Positions 32,681 to 42,711 of a stretch of DNA of 64,000 nucleotides are shown piece after piece. This DNA comes from Porphyra umbilicalis (taxonomy: Eukaryota; Rhodophyta; Bangiophyceae; Bangiales; Bangiaceae): NCBI GenBank assembly GCA_002049455.2, contig KV919040.1, positions 41,321 to 105,320 on the forward strand, in the 5' to 3' direction. The notes beneath the pieces were generated by a model that was not told where the DNA came from, did no database searches, and was given only the letters and a program-made list of their open reading frames with translations. The stretch's first letter is position 1; each line of letters begins with the position of its first letter. The translations under genes and the position numbers were made by a program.

Positions 32681-33439
32681 AGAAGACGCCCAGGGCACAT
32701 GGGAGGATTCCGTAGGGTCCCCGCCCAGCGCCGTAGCCGTCACCGCCGTCGCTGCGCGGGCGGAGATCTGGATGACCTGCACCGTTTCGCTTTAAGGGGA
32801 GGGGCAGGTCTCCTCCACCGCAGCCGCCGCAGCCGCCGCGGCGACATCGCTCACGCGACGCAGATGAAGATCCTCCTGGGGGAGAGATTGATGAGTAGGG
32901 ATAATTACAGCAAGCTCACAGAGACTGGCGCAAGCACACAAAACAAAGAGGTCGAAAATCAAGGCTACCACACCCAGATCCATTTGGAAAGCGCACTACT
33001 ACGAAAAAGAGAACTCATCGGCGGGGTGCGGGAAGCGCAGGACTGCTCCGTCGCACACAGCACCCCCTAATGGTACACAAAAAGACTGGCAAGAACTAGC
33101 GGGACCGCAGCGCAAGCTCCGCACACCGTGACCGGAACCAGCAGTGGAAGACGCGGCGCTGTTGAAAGACGCCCGTGCGGTGCGCGGGAGCGGGCGCTGG
33201 AGCGGCCGGACGACGGGTGTGGGAGCGACGGCGCGGGACGACGATGGTGGGCGCCACGACGGCGGGGTCGACGTCGGCTGGGGCCGCGCTGGTGGGCGCA
33301 CCTGGGTGCACCCCAGTGGGTACCCCCTATCGGTGCCTCCTTGCTCCTCGTAATTCAATTCCTCTCGATCGGACTGTATGCCGAATGACGATCTGGCAAT
33401 CCTCCGATCGAGTCCGTGAATGACGCCGATCGAGATCCT

Positions 33440-33498
33440 CCCAGTTACATGGCAGGGTGCCATATAACTGGGACGCATATATCCGGATATTAACTGTA
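33440..33498. repeat. Right terminal repeat and subterminal hairpin of the pogo-like element
   Basis: 33440-33454 and 33458-33472 form a 15-bp stem with one mismatch and a GGG loop (arms cccagttacatggca and tgccatataactggg). 33483-33498 is the terminal repeat, ending in TA. Confidence 0.85.
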
Positions 33499-34265
33499 AT
33501 CACGTTGGTAGAGGGACAGCTCTGGAGCATCGCAGTAGAGTATGACAACCATGTCACTGTAGCAGCAGGCGACAGGCATTAGTTCAGAACAGCACCTGAG
33601 GCACACATCCCAGAAGTGTGGTGCGTGATACGCGATATGGTGTGCATGATACGCGAAATGAGCGTCTACCAGCCCCCACACCACCACCGATGAACATGCA
33701 AATAAAGGCAACAGAATGAGGGGATGGCAACACCTGCGACGCACAGCCACGATTAAACATGAAAAGACCAGCGACAGAGTGAGAAAATAAAATAGGCGTT
33801 GGACATATTGCTGACCTCCAAAAAGTGGCGGTTGCAGAGTGGTTGCAATCATTCAACAGCGTACGTGGACCAATGGAGAGCCTAGGAATCATGTGAGTTT
33901 CTTACACAGTCTCCTCATGCAGCTCTGCGCACTGGAAACGCAAATCAGGATCTCAAGAAATCTGAAGAAATTTGTTCATCTCGCGAGAAATCACAGGTGT
34001 GGCCCAGAACTCTCTCCATGCCCTCTTCAGGCCCAAGCAAGCGGCCTAAACATCTCAGGAAATCTCATTGTGGGTTGCAACGGCTCTGCATGACTTCTGC
34101 AAGACACGTTGATTGGCTTGCAAGATTACTGGCGGCCACTCTCAGCCAATAGTACGATCGTGGCTTGTCGAACAGCCAGTCCGACTTCATTTCTATGCTG
34201 TGTCGTCGGCTCTGCCTCCATTCTCTCTGCAACCGCCATTTTCTTTGGAGGTTAGCAATAAAGAC
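33499..34265. other. AT-richer spacer, no gene
   Basis: Lowest-GC part of the window by eye. No supported gene or RNA. It may contain the promoter for the signal-peptide frame at 34266. Confidence 0.45.
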
Positions 34266-34577
34266 ATGAGACTAGTCAAACTCTCCACTGTGCTCGTCGC
34301 GGTTCTGTTCTCCACGCCAGGCACAATTCAATTCTCTACCACCGCTGACACACCGGCGCCGATAGCCGACAAACCGCCCAGCGCACAGCTCTTGCACTTC
34401 TCGTCGCCGAACGTCACGACCTCCATCACCAGCGAGTTGCCCGCGACTGCAGCCGACACGTCTGCCGCCATCCGCACCTTGCTTCAGTTCGAAGTGCCTT
34501 ACGGCGTGACTGCGCCCACCGCCGACGCGCCCATGCCCCGACTCGGCGCCCACAACCCGCATGATTTTGAGCTTTGA
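34266..34577 (+). CDS. Small putative secreted Thr/Ala/Pro-rich protein
   Basis: The ATG at 34266 opens a 103-residue frame whose first 19 residues, MRLVKLSTVLVAVLFSTPG, look like a classical signal peptide. The rest is Thr/Ala/Pro-rich with the motif TADTPAPIADKPPSAQLL. Relatives of that motif (TADAPAP, PPSI.LF) recur downstream to about 35.77 kb in shifting frames, so this may be the head of a once longer repetitive extracellular protein. Function unknown. The opposite strand also reads through the area, so coding is uncertain. Confidence 0.4.
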   Translation: MRLVKLSTVLVAVLFSTPGTIQFSTTADTPAPIADKPPSAQLLHFSSPNVTTSITSELPATAADTSAAIRTLLQFEVPYGVTAPTADAPMPRLGAHNPHDFEL

Positions 34578-35775
34578 ACTGCTCGGCGGCACGACCGCAA
34601 CCACCTTTGGCGTGTGCAGTCCAACGGCAATAACGCCGCCCAACGCCATCGTGTTCTTGCAATTTGTGTCGCACGACAGCACGACGACCACCACCACCGA
34701 TGCACCCCCGCGCGCGGCCGACACGACGCCCAGAACTCAGTAGGTCCTCTCTTTCACGTCGTATGGCCAGATGATCGTCCCGCCGCTGGCGCGTCTGCGT
34801 CTACGGCCGACATGCCGCAGAGCACACAGGTACTCTTGGCGTTGGATAGGAGTTCCGGCACTACCACTGCCAACGCATGCACGGCCGCGCCCGGGACCAA
34901 CACGGCACTCACGTTCTGGGAGCTTTTCAGTTGAAAGTACGCAAACGAACGCTCGCCAATGCTGCTGACGCGCCGGCGACGACACTCGAAGCGCCACCCG
35001 ATTTGACAGCAGGCACGGTACCCCGCACATACAAATTCTCCCTCTTGGAGCTGCTTGACGCAGCGACTGACACGACCACAGAAACCCCTACGGCAGCTGT
35101 CCACACGCTGCACAGCATGCAGTTGTTCTTCCAATCTGTCACGATGTACGGCATGTCCGCCAGAGCACCTGCCACGACGGCCGACGCGCCCGCCCGCCGT
35201 GACCGCCGACGCACCCGCGCCGTCCGACCACAAGCCGCCCAGCATCCACTTGTTCTTTCTGGTGCCGACAACGCCCGTCACTTCCGCCGGCACGTGCTAC
35301 CGCACGTACGCAACCACGGCCACCGCGACCTTGCAGACCAACTACACGCCGCTCAGAACCTGGGGGATCTCAATCTTGGAGCCGCCAGACAGCCCAACCT
35401 ACACGACCGCCGCCGCCCACATGCCACCCGTACACCCACCTCGCAGCATACAGGTGTTATTTGACGCGGAGACGACGTGCGGCATGTACGCCAGCGCACC
35501 CGCCACGACGGCCGACGCGCCCGCCCGCCACGACGGCCGACGCGCCCGCGCCGTCCGACCAAACGCCGCCCAGCATCCCCTTGTTCACTTTGGTGGCGAC
35601 GACGCCCGTCGCGTCCGCCTGCACGTTCGCCACATTGTTCGCCACAACGGCTATGGTGCCATTGCAGACCTACGGCACGCCGCTCAGCACCCAGGTGCTC
35701 ATTGTCATGGCGCTGCTCGACAGCACAACCATGACCGCCGACGCGCCCAGCATGGCGTTCATCGGTGAGGGACTG
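34300..35775. repeat. Degenerate tandem-repeat tract
   Basis: Imperfect units sharing gccgacgcgccc or close variants occur for example near 34518, 34968, 35185, 35510 and 35735. Linked blocks on the plus strand encode PPSI.LF and TTPV(T/A)SA, and on the minus strand MLGG(V/L)WSDGAGASAV (two near-exact occurrences, near 35.25 and 35.56 kb). The spacing is irregular, about 75-150 bases, and frames shift between copies. It could be a decayed repetitive gene on either strand. Confidence 0.6.
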
Positions 35776-35835
35776 GGGATGAAGGAGCAGTGGCGGTGGA
35801 GCCAGGCGCGGGGTGTGGCACAGGCGGGGGAGTGA

Positions 35836-36570
35836 GGGCGTACGAGAACCAGTCGCAGGCACAACTCACATCCAGATGGCACGCTGGGAAGAGACTGGGG
35901 AAAAGGAAAAGTGGGGGGTGAGTCAGGTGCGGGGGATGGCAAAGGCGGGGGAGGGAAGGCGCCCGAGAGCCGGTCGAAAGCACAACTCACGGTCGGGTCG
36001 GGTCGGGTTCCCTCGGGCGAGGTGGGGTGGAGTAGGGTGGTGTGAAAGCGGTAGATGAGATGGAGTGCGAAGCGGGAATACTGGCGCAGTCGCGGCACTA
36101 TCGTATGAACGGAAGAGCAGAAAGTACAGGCGAGGATATGATCACTTCGTGTCATAGCGGGGACATGCATTTCATCTTCTGGACGGGGCCCAGAGACCTT
36201 ATTCTGTGGAGCCCTACAGGCGCTAGCCAGCCGACGGGCACTCCTGTCGTACAGAGCATCGCGGTAATGGTGCTCTGTGAATGAAGAACACCCGTTCCTC
36301 CGTGTTTCTGAACGATTAGCAACTAAGGTGCTAGCCGTCCACGGATATCTGGAGGCATGGAGATGTACACGTCACGTAGGCACGGGTACACCTGGGACAT
36401 CCTCTGGTGCGGGCTTCGTCATTTGTCTTTTTGAGCACCCTACCGCCGCTGGCCGGCCGACGGGCACCAGAGTATCCATCCTGTGTTTGTGCCTGCCGAA
36501 TCATCTTTAGCCTGCTACTTTGTTATAGTATTTCATGGTTCGCATGCCGTTTTTCGACAGTGACAGCCCA
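35836..36570. other. Spacer, no gene
   Basis: No supported coding. A duplicated G-rich motif (gcgggggatggcaaaggcgg and relatives, 35805-35990) and two copies of the dispersed 23-bp motif occur here. Confidence 0.4.
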
Positions 36571-36865
36571 TACAGTGCGTTCTCGTTATAAGAGACAGCT
36601 GATTCGGATCAATTTGAAGAAAAGGTGGCCCACACGGACTGGAATGGAAGACTCGCGACCCATGTTCTTTTGTAAACGATTCTCTTAAACGAGAACGCAC
36701 TGTACCAGTTCGTGCGAAAAAACACAATTTCCAATTGTACGATAGCTTTTCGACAGTTATTGAGAGGGCCCTTCCACTCTGATGTTGCTTGGATGCGACC
36801 GAGCGTGGTAGAAAAGGCGCTAATCGGCCCACGGGCACGAGGCGCTAGCCGGCCCACTGGCACTA
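36214..36865. repeat. Dispersed approximately 23-bp motif, four copies
   Basis: Variants of ggcgctagccggccgacggg followed by CAC occur near 36219, 36445, 36818 and 36841, the last two adjacent. The first two diverge by a few bases. They are not in a regular array. Confidence 0.6.
36571..36704. mobile_element. Small TA-flanked MITE
   Basis: The left end TACAGTGCGTTCTCGTTATA with AGAGA (36571-36595) pairs with the complement of 36681-36704, differing by one gap. Both ends are TA, as expected for Tc1/mariner-pogo type target duplication. At 134 bp with no coding it is a classic non-autonomous miniature element. The ends differ from those of the large pogo-like element, so it was probably moved by a different transposase. 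Confidence 0.88.
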
Positions 36866-37563
36866 AAGGTCTATTCCATGCAGTTAGGCGCATGAGGAAA
36901 GGGGTCTTCCCTGCTGTTCTAGACTTTTCTTAACCACGAGAATTAAACGGAACTGGTCTCCGTGGCATGGGTACTCAAGGAAAAAAAACTAGGCACTCAA
37001 AGGATCTTGTAGCGTTGAGATACACCTCGGTGTTTCTCTGTCCCTCCAGAATTGCGCCGCTTTCTTCGTCTCTGCCGATCCGGAACTGGCTCTGACCAAT
37101 TTCTGATGCAAGACACGGATTGATCCGATCTGGCATCCCATGGAAATGTACATTCTCTCGGCCTGCTACGAGCATCACCTGCCCCCACCACCACCGCCCA
37201 TGAGGACCAACGGCCACAAATGTCGTCCAGACTTCCCCGCAGCACCGATGACACGCATTTGGTTGCCTAGCCACGTCGAGTTACCGCCTGCAGCGTCATT
37301 AGCGGGCCATTTATTCCACCAAAAGGCGTTCAAGACAACGGTGGGATGCAAGGGAAAACGTCTATATCTCAAGCCTATGGTCGTAGCCGCCTGAAAGTGG
37401 GTCATAAAACGTCTGATGAAGTAGGCTCCAGGATGCGTCCATGTGGAGCGCCAAGGCTCGTTTCATTGCCGAGTTCTGTGCGCGCCAATATGAGTCGCGC
37501 TCATGCGCCTTAATGCGTGGAATCGACCTTTAGTACGGCTCGCGTATGTCACAACGTTATAAA
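36705..37563. other. Spacer, no gene
   Basis: No coding or RNA supported. Confidence 0.4.
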
Positions 37564-37735
37564 TTGCTGTCTTCCCAATTTTGGCCGATCCCGTCGATGT
37601 CAAGAGGGGTGATCAACAGTGTGAAACAGCGTCTCAGCCATCCACTCAGCCGGATAAAGTCGATTATCCAATGGGCAGTTGCCCCAGACCCCTTCTTGAC
37701 TTTGACCACATCGGCCAAAATTGGGAAGACAGCAA
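37564..37735. mobile_element. Inverted-repeat element with 26-bp perfect arms
   Basis: ttgctgtcttcccaattttg plus six bases (37564-37589) is perfectly complementary to 37710-37735. Further imperfect pairing continues inside (GTCAAG and GGGGT blocks). CGTTAT outside the left arm matches the sequence outside the right arm after a small gap. The centre is about 120 bp with no coding. Foldback or MITE type. Confidence 0.75.
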
Positions 37736-37846
37736 TAACGCCTGATCCGTGATTGACCAATCAGGGCGGCGTTTTATGCGAAGCAGCGTTTTGCGTCGGC
37801 TAACGGGCCTGAGTCGGTTTCTATCAGACTCGGAGGGTGTCTTTCT

Positions 37847-39185
37847 GCGCAGTGCACCTCGTTGCTGGATCCACCACGAGCCCGGTTCTGGCTCGAATTG
37901 CTCGTTCAGAACTTGCACGACCCCTCGTAAACGTCTCTGTGGAGCGTTTTTCTCGTGCAAACCATGTTTTCACTTGCAAACTGTTGCAGTCGAGCATTTT
38001 CCACCGACTTTTTGGATGCATCAGAAGCGTCTCTGGAAGCGCCTTCTATGGTGTACAGGGCCCTAGCAGCAATGCCCGTACGCAAACATATGCAGATGCT
38101 CAACAAGCGCGTGCGAGCTCTCCCGTTCTCTCAACGAGGTTTTTCTGCGATTTCTGCACGCTTGCATTAGGACACCCTTGTCGAGGCGCGTGTATTAAGT
38201 CGAGCACGGGTGTCGAGGTGCTGCATGAGTACCGGGTTGTCACACTTAGCTCCCCCTTCTCTGCGACTTGACGCTATTTATTACCATCCGCCGGAGCGGC
38301 AACTGTCCCTCCGTGAACGGCGCGAGGGAATGGCCTCGGTATCTATTGATATTGTAAACTCACCTCCCACCAAGTTCTGTGACAGTTGCTAAAGAACTGT
38401 GCATCCCGTTCGGAGAAAGCGGGTTCCGACGCCCCCCACCCCGGGGGTTGCGGGGTTTGCGGCACGATATCCGCGTCGCTCTGCTGACTCTGTGCCGGTT
38501 GCCCACTGCTGTTGCCATGCTCCACCTTTTTTACCGTGCTTCCCCGCCGCCGGCCTGTGGTTGCGCCAGTGGCGGCCACGGAAGCGGCGGCTACCTCCCG
38601 CTGCGCCAGCCACCGCCGCTGCGGCGACCGAGCCGCCCGCGTGGCGGCCGCACCCCCGCCATCTCCGCCATGGCCCCGCCCCGCGTGGCAGCCGCGCCCC
38701 CACCACCACCGCCATGCCCGCCCCCCCCCCCACCCCTGCTGGCTCTGCCCCGTCCCGCCACCTGCCCCACCGCCCATCCCGCTGCGATGACCACCGCCGC
38801 TGCGGCGACCAAGCCGCCCTCGTGGCGGCCACTCCCCGGCCACCTCCGCCATGCCCGCCCCCACCCCCTCCCCCCCCGCTGGCTCCGCTCGTGGGCCGCA
38901 CGATAGATTCCTTCTACGTATTTCTTGCCCTACTCGGCACAGATTCGGTACTGAGCACCGCACCCGTTTAGTGCATCAAGTAGCACTTGTAAGAACTTGA
39001 GCGGACTTCATAGGGCTCTTAATCACGCCCTAATGTCGTCGCCAGCACGCCACAACGAGTTTTTTGGACGGGATACGAGCAAACACTCCCAGCGTGCCAG
39101 CAGGATCAAGTTTTCAACGAGCGTTTACGAGCAATTTGAGCCAGAACCGGGCTCGTGGTGGATCCAGCAACGAGGTGCACTGCGC
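37847..39185. mobile_element. Candidate 1.3-kb transposon with 58-bp inverted ends
   Basis: 37847-37904 (gcgcagtgcacctcgttgct...) is the reverse complement of 39128-39185 with one mismatch. Such long, nearly perfect inverted copies 1.3 kb apart suggest a transposon or two inverted insertions. The interior includes a Pro-rich plus-strand reading (38.4-38.9 kb) and an internal duplication, but no transposase domain. Target duplication was not identified. Confidence 0.6.
38612..38860. repeat. Internal direct duplication
   Basis: A segment of about 68 bp starting accgccgctgcggcgacc occurs at 38612-38680 and again at 38793-38860 with scattered changes. It lies inside the candidate 58-bp-TIR element. 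Confidence 0.75.
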
Positions 39186-39639
39186 TGCCCCCGTGTCTTT
39201 GCAACCGCTCGCCCAGCGAGCAATCTTTGGAGTGCCAACTAGGGTTGCACACGACGCCCCTACAGTCGTTATGCGTTTTCATGGCAGGGGTGCGCCACAC
39301 AAGTAGCACCCTCTTTCAGTCTGAGATCGCGAGAGATCGGGGTCCTGAAGCTCTAGGGGCCATTCACTTGTAGAACATGCTCTCCAAGTGAATGGCACAT
39401 AAGCGAATAATGACTGTATTTGGGGGGCACCAGGGGCGCGCGACGGATAAGACGCCTTACTGATGCCTCATTAGGCAGCCAAAACGCCCTTACGACGCCC
39501 CAAGTAGCACCCTCCGTACTCACCATATGATTAAAGTGGCACCCATACTTTGCGCTCATATGTCATTTTCTGTTTCAAGACTGGGTGCCTGTCCCCAACC
39601 AAGGTGCACAGCCGCCACCTGCTGAATCGTGTAGACCCC

Positions 39640-39770
39640 CATTCAGTCTTTCTCTTCGCGACGCCTTACTGACGCCCTTTTGAGTTGGGGCGTTAGGGGC
39701 GCACGACGCCCAAATGACGCCCTGGTGACGCCCTTCATGACGCCCTTAACGACGCCCTGAGCGTTCTGAG
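39640..39770. repeat. GACGCCC-rich minisatellite-like tract
   Basis: Variants of tgacgccctt occur at least seven times in about 120 bases. A looser copy of the same motif lies near 39440-39510. Confidence 0.75.
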
Positions 39771-39776
39771 CAACCC

Positions 39777-41401
39777 TAGTGTCTATTCTACCAACGACCT
39801 CATTTGATCCCTTTGACCTCATTTGATTCCCTTTTTCAGCAGCTGTTTGCATGTGCTTCTCGTCGTCTGTGGTCACTTTTGACGGCAGAAATGAGCTCAC
39901 CGCACTCCGTTTACCCTTGGGGCAACTCGAGGGCATCCTTCTTCGAGCAATAGTTGCCCTACCAACCTTTTTCGCGAAGCCTCGAACCGTTCCAGGTGCG
40001 CACCACAACGCAACAACAGGCTCCAGAGGGCCGCTCTCGGCCCGCTTTGAGCCCCCTTTTCACAGCGCGCGAGCGCATACATCCCCTGCATATGTCTGCC
40101 TCCGCTCCCTCCACGCCTCCAGCTCTTCCCCCCCCCCGGGCCCCCTCTCTACGTGGCTTTTCCGCAATCTCCCCGCCCCGTCTCTACTTCTCCACCCCTT
40201 CCACACCCTCGCCCCCCCCCTCCACGCCTCCACCTCCCTCCACACCTTGTCCCGCCCCCCTCGTCTCGCCCCCGGTACGGCCGAAGGCCTGGCGTCCAAG
40301 CCCCACGGCGATGCCCCTGCCGCTGCTCCCGCCGTCGCAGCGTCTCATTCTACCGATCACATCATTTGATGCCATTCGCATCATATGATGCCCTTTTTGC
40401 GTCGTCGGATACGAGAAAACGGCTGCTCCGTTGTCCATTCTCACAGCATAAATGAGTTCTGCGTAGGCTCTTTACCCTTGGGGCAGAAGGAGGTCGCCCA
40501 GTTTTTAATTCTTCCCTCCCACACAGTTCATGTCGCAAGTAGGCAACCAACCATCCCGCCGTGTCACCCCCCCTTCCCATGCAGAGGACAGTTCATTCTG
40601 GAGTTGCTGGCACCGGAACGCCCTTGGTAGGCTCCTTGACCCCCTTCTATGAGTAGAGGTGCCCCCCGCGCCCCATCAGTCTGTCACGACGTTCATTGCT
40701 ACCGTTTATCGGCAGGTCCTCGTTGCCAAGTGGAGAAAAATAGGGCAAAAGAGACATCGTCGGCTGAAAAGAGGAATGAGAGAGCACAGGAAATGTACAA
40801 AGGCGCATCTGAGGCCAGTTGAACCCGTAGGTAGGCCCAAAATGGGGGGGGGGGGGCGGGGAAGGGAGGGAGAGACACGAGTTGAAGTTTGGTCCGAAAC
40901 GTGTTCACACTGACCGCTGCAGCAACGTCGGCTGCTTAAACTATGAGGCCCCACCCCCCGCTGAGGCTGGCAGGTGCATCTGGGAGTGTGTTCCGCCGGC
41001 TACGGAGCGAAACCAACAGGCTTCGACAGTCTCCGCACGTCGAACAGGACGACTGTACGGGGCTCCTTTGGTTGCGATTGCATGACCAAATCGCCGCTTT
41101 TGGGGGTTCTGGAGGGGGAGGAGGATGGGAGGGCGATGCTCCACCCCGCCAGTAGATGCCTGCTGAGTGTGCTTTGGCATTTTTTTCATACTGGGGTCAT
41201 CCTCAACGAACCCTCTTCTCGTTGGGCTGAGATTGCGAGAGCCCAGCTCCATAGCGTTGATGAGAACAGCAACAGCGTGCGTTCGTAGGTGACGCAAGGC
41301 CCGATTTCCCGCTCAGATGGCCCGCAATCGCCGATTCCGCAGGACCTCATTTGATCCCCAGGCTGACCTCATTTGACCTTTTTCTGGTAGAATAGACACT
41401 A
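39777..41401. mobile_element. Candidate 1.6-kb element with 17-bp perfect TIRs
   Basis: tagtgtctattctacca (39777-39793) is perfectly inverted at 41385-41401. Just inside both ends lie copies of gacctcatttga, here in the same orientation. No transposase motif is visible inside. Flanking target duplication was not found, so this is a candidate only. Confidence 0.5.
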
Positions 41402-42711
41402 AATAGTGCCAACAGAAACACGGGCAACCAGCAGAGTTGATCCCCACAGAGTGGATCCGACGAATTTCATTAGCGAAGCTCCTCTGTGAGACGGACACGG
41501 AAAGAGCCCCTCCAGCTGTCCCAATAGGGGCGCTGATTGGTCAATCTGCCTTGATCCAGGTGGGATGCTTTCCGGGTTCCTGACCGTCCATTCTTACCTC
41601 GGAAACGACACTTGGTCGATCTATTCTTTGATTGGTGGTTGCTGGAGGTACACCCCTCGCTGCATTCTGCGGATGTCGCTCTGTCGTATTGTGTTGGGAA
41701 TGGAATTAGAATGAGAAGTGAGAGTGTGGTTTCGGCTGTTGTCGTTTCGGTCTGGAGGCTGTCCCCCCAGCTCGTGCTAGCGAGCCTCCAGTGTGGTGGT
41801 CCATTGCGAGGGCTCAGGCTGGGTGGGGTGTGTGTGTGATGACGGCGATGACAGAATCTGGTCATTTTACGTTTGAGTGTGGGGAGGGGGCGCTGGGGCG
41901 CCGCGGGCTGCGATGAGGGGTGAGGGGGTAGTTTGACCAGGATGAAAAGAGTCTTGGACCAAAGCGGTTTCTCAACCAGAAGGCCGGCAGAAAAGGGGGA
42001 TTGGGTGCCGGGGGACTGTCAACAACGGCGGGGAAGGACGTGGGTGGCGCCTGATAGCTCCGACGGAGAAAGCGGATCTTTGGCCAACGTGGCGACAAGA
42101 AACGTGCTTGGATGCTTCTCAATAAGTATTTATCGGTTCACATTGGCATGTAGTTCTTGCAATAGGCATTTGCACGAGCTTCGCTAACAGCCCCCCCCGG
42201 CCGCTGGGGGGGCTTCTATTGATACTTATTGGCCTGACAGGGCCAACCAAATTACGAAGCGGGGGGCTACTCGTCCTCGTGTGTGTGACTGGAAGTTGGA
42301 GCGAGAGCGTTGAGCTTGCCGCTCCGGCCCCTCGCCGAGCCAGCAGTGCACACCCCGCCCCGCGTTGACAGCACGCGCAGCCCGAGCCCCATTAGACGCC
42401 ACGGCCCGCGGGAGCGTGAGCGTCGCACACTGCTCCCAACGGCGTGGGAGCCGAAGGAGCACCGCCCACCGCCGTCGTTGTCGGTCGCCGCTCGGCGGTC
42501 GCCTTCTTGTCCGTTTTTTTTTCGGTTTGCTCTGTGCTACTGCGCGGTCGTCGTGTCCCGCCCGCGTCGGTCGTCGGTGTGTCCCGGTCGCGTGGCAGAC
42601 GCCGCGCCGCGGCACCGTCGGGCGGGACCGCCGGCCGGCGTTTTTCGGCCTCGCTGCGGGGTGTCGCGGGGTGCCACCCCCGGCCGCGGCGTTGCGTCGG
42701 TCGGTGCGACC
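41402..42711. other. Intergenic; promoter and 5' UTR of UFD2
   Basis: No gene. A short GC hairpin occurs at about 42191-42211 (ccccccccggccgctggggggg). GC rises again from about 42310, where the leader of UFD2 probably starts. Confidence 0.45.

Larger units (their letters stand above)
29805..33498 (-). mobile_element. Pogo/Tigger-like DNA transposon with both ends
   Basis: The left end begins TACAGTCAAAATCCGC at 29805. The complement of the right end begins TACAGTTAATATCCG at 33498. Both share a second block TTATATGGCACCCT a short distance inside, with about 16 extra bases at the right end. The terminal TA fits the TA target-site preference of this superfamily. The 3.7 kb between carries a pogo-type transposase pseudogene on the minus strand. 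The right end also has a 15-bp hairpin (33440-33472). Confidence 0.82.
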
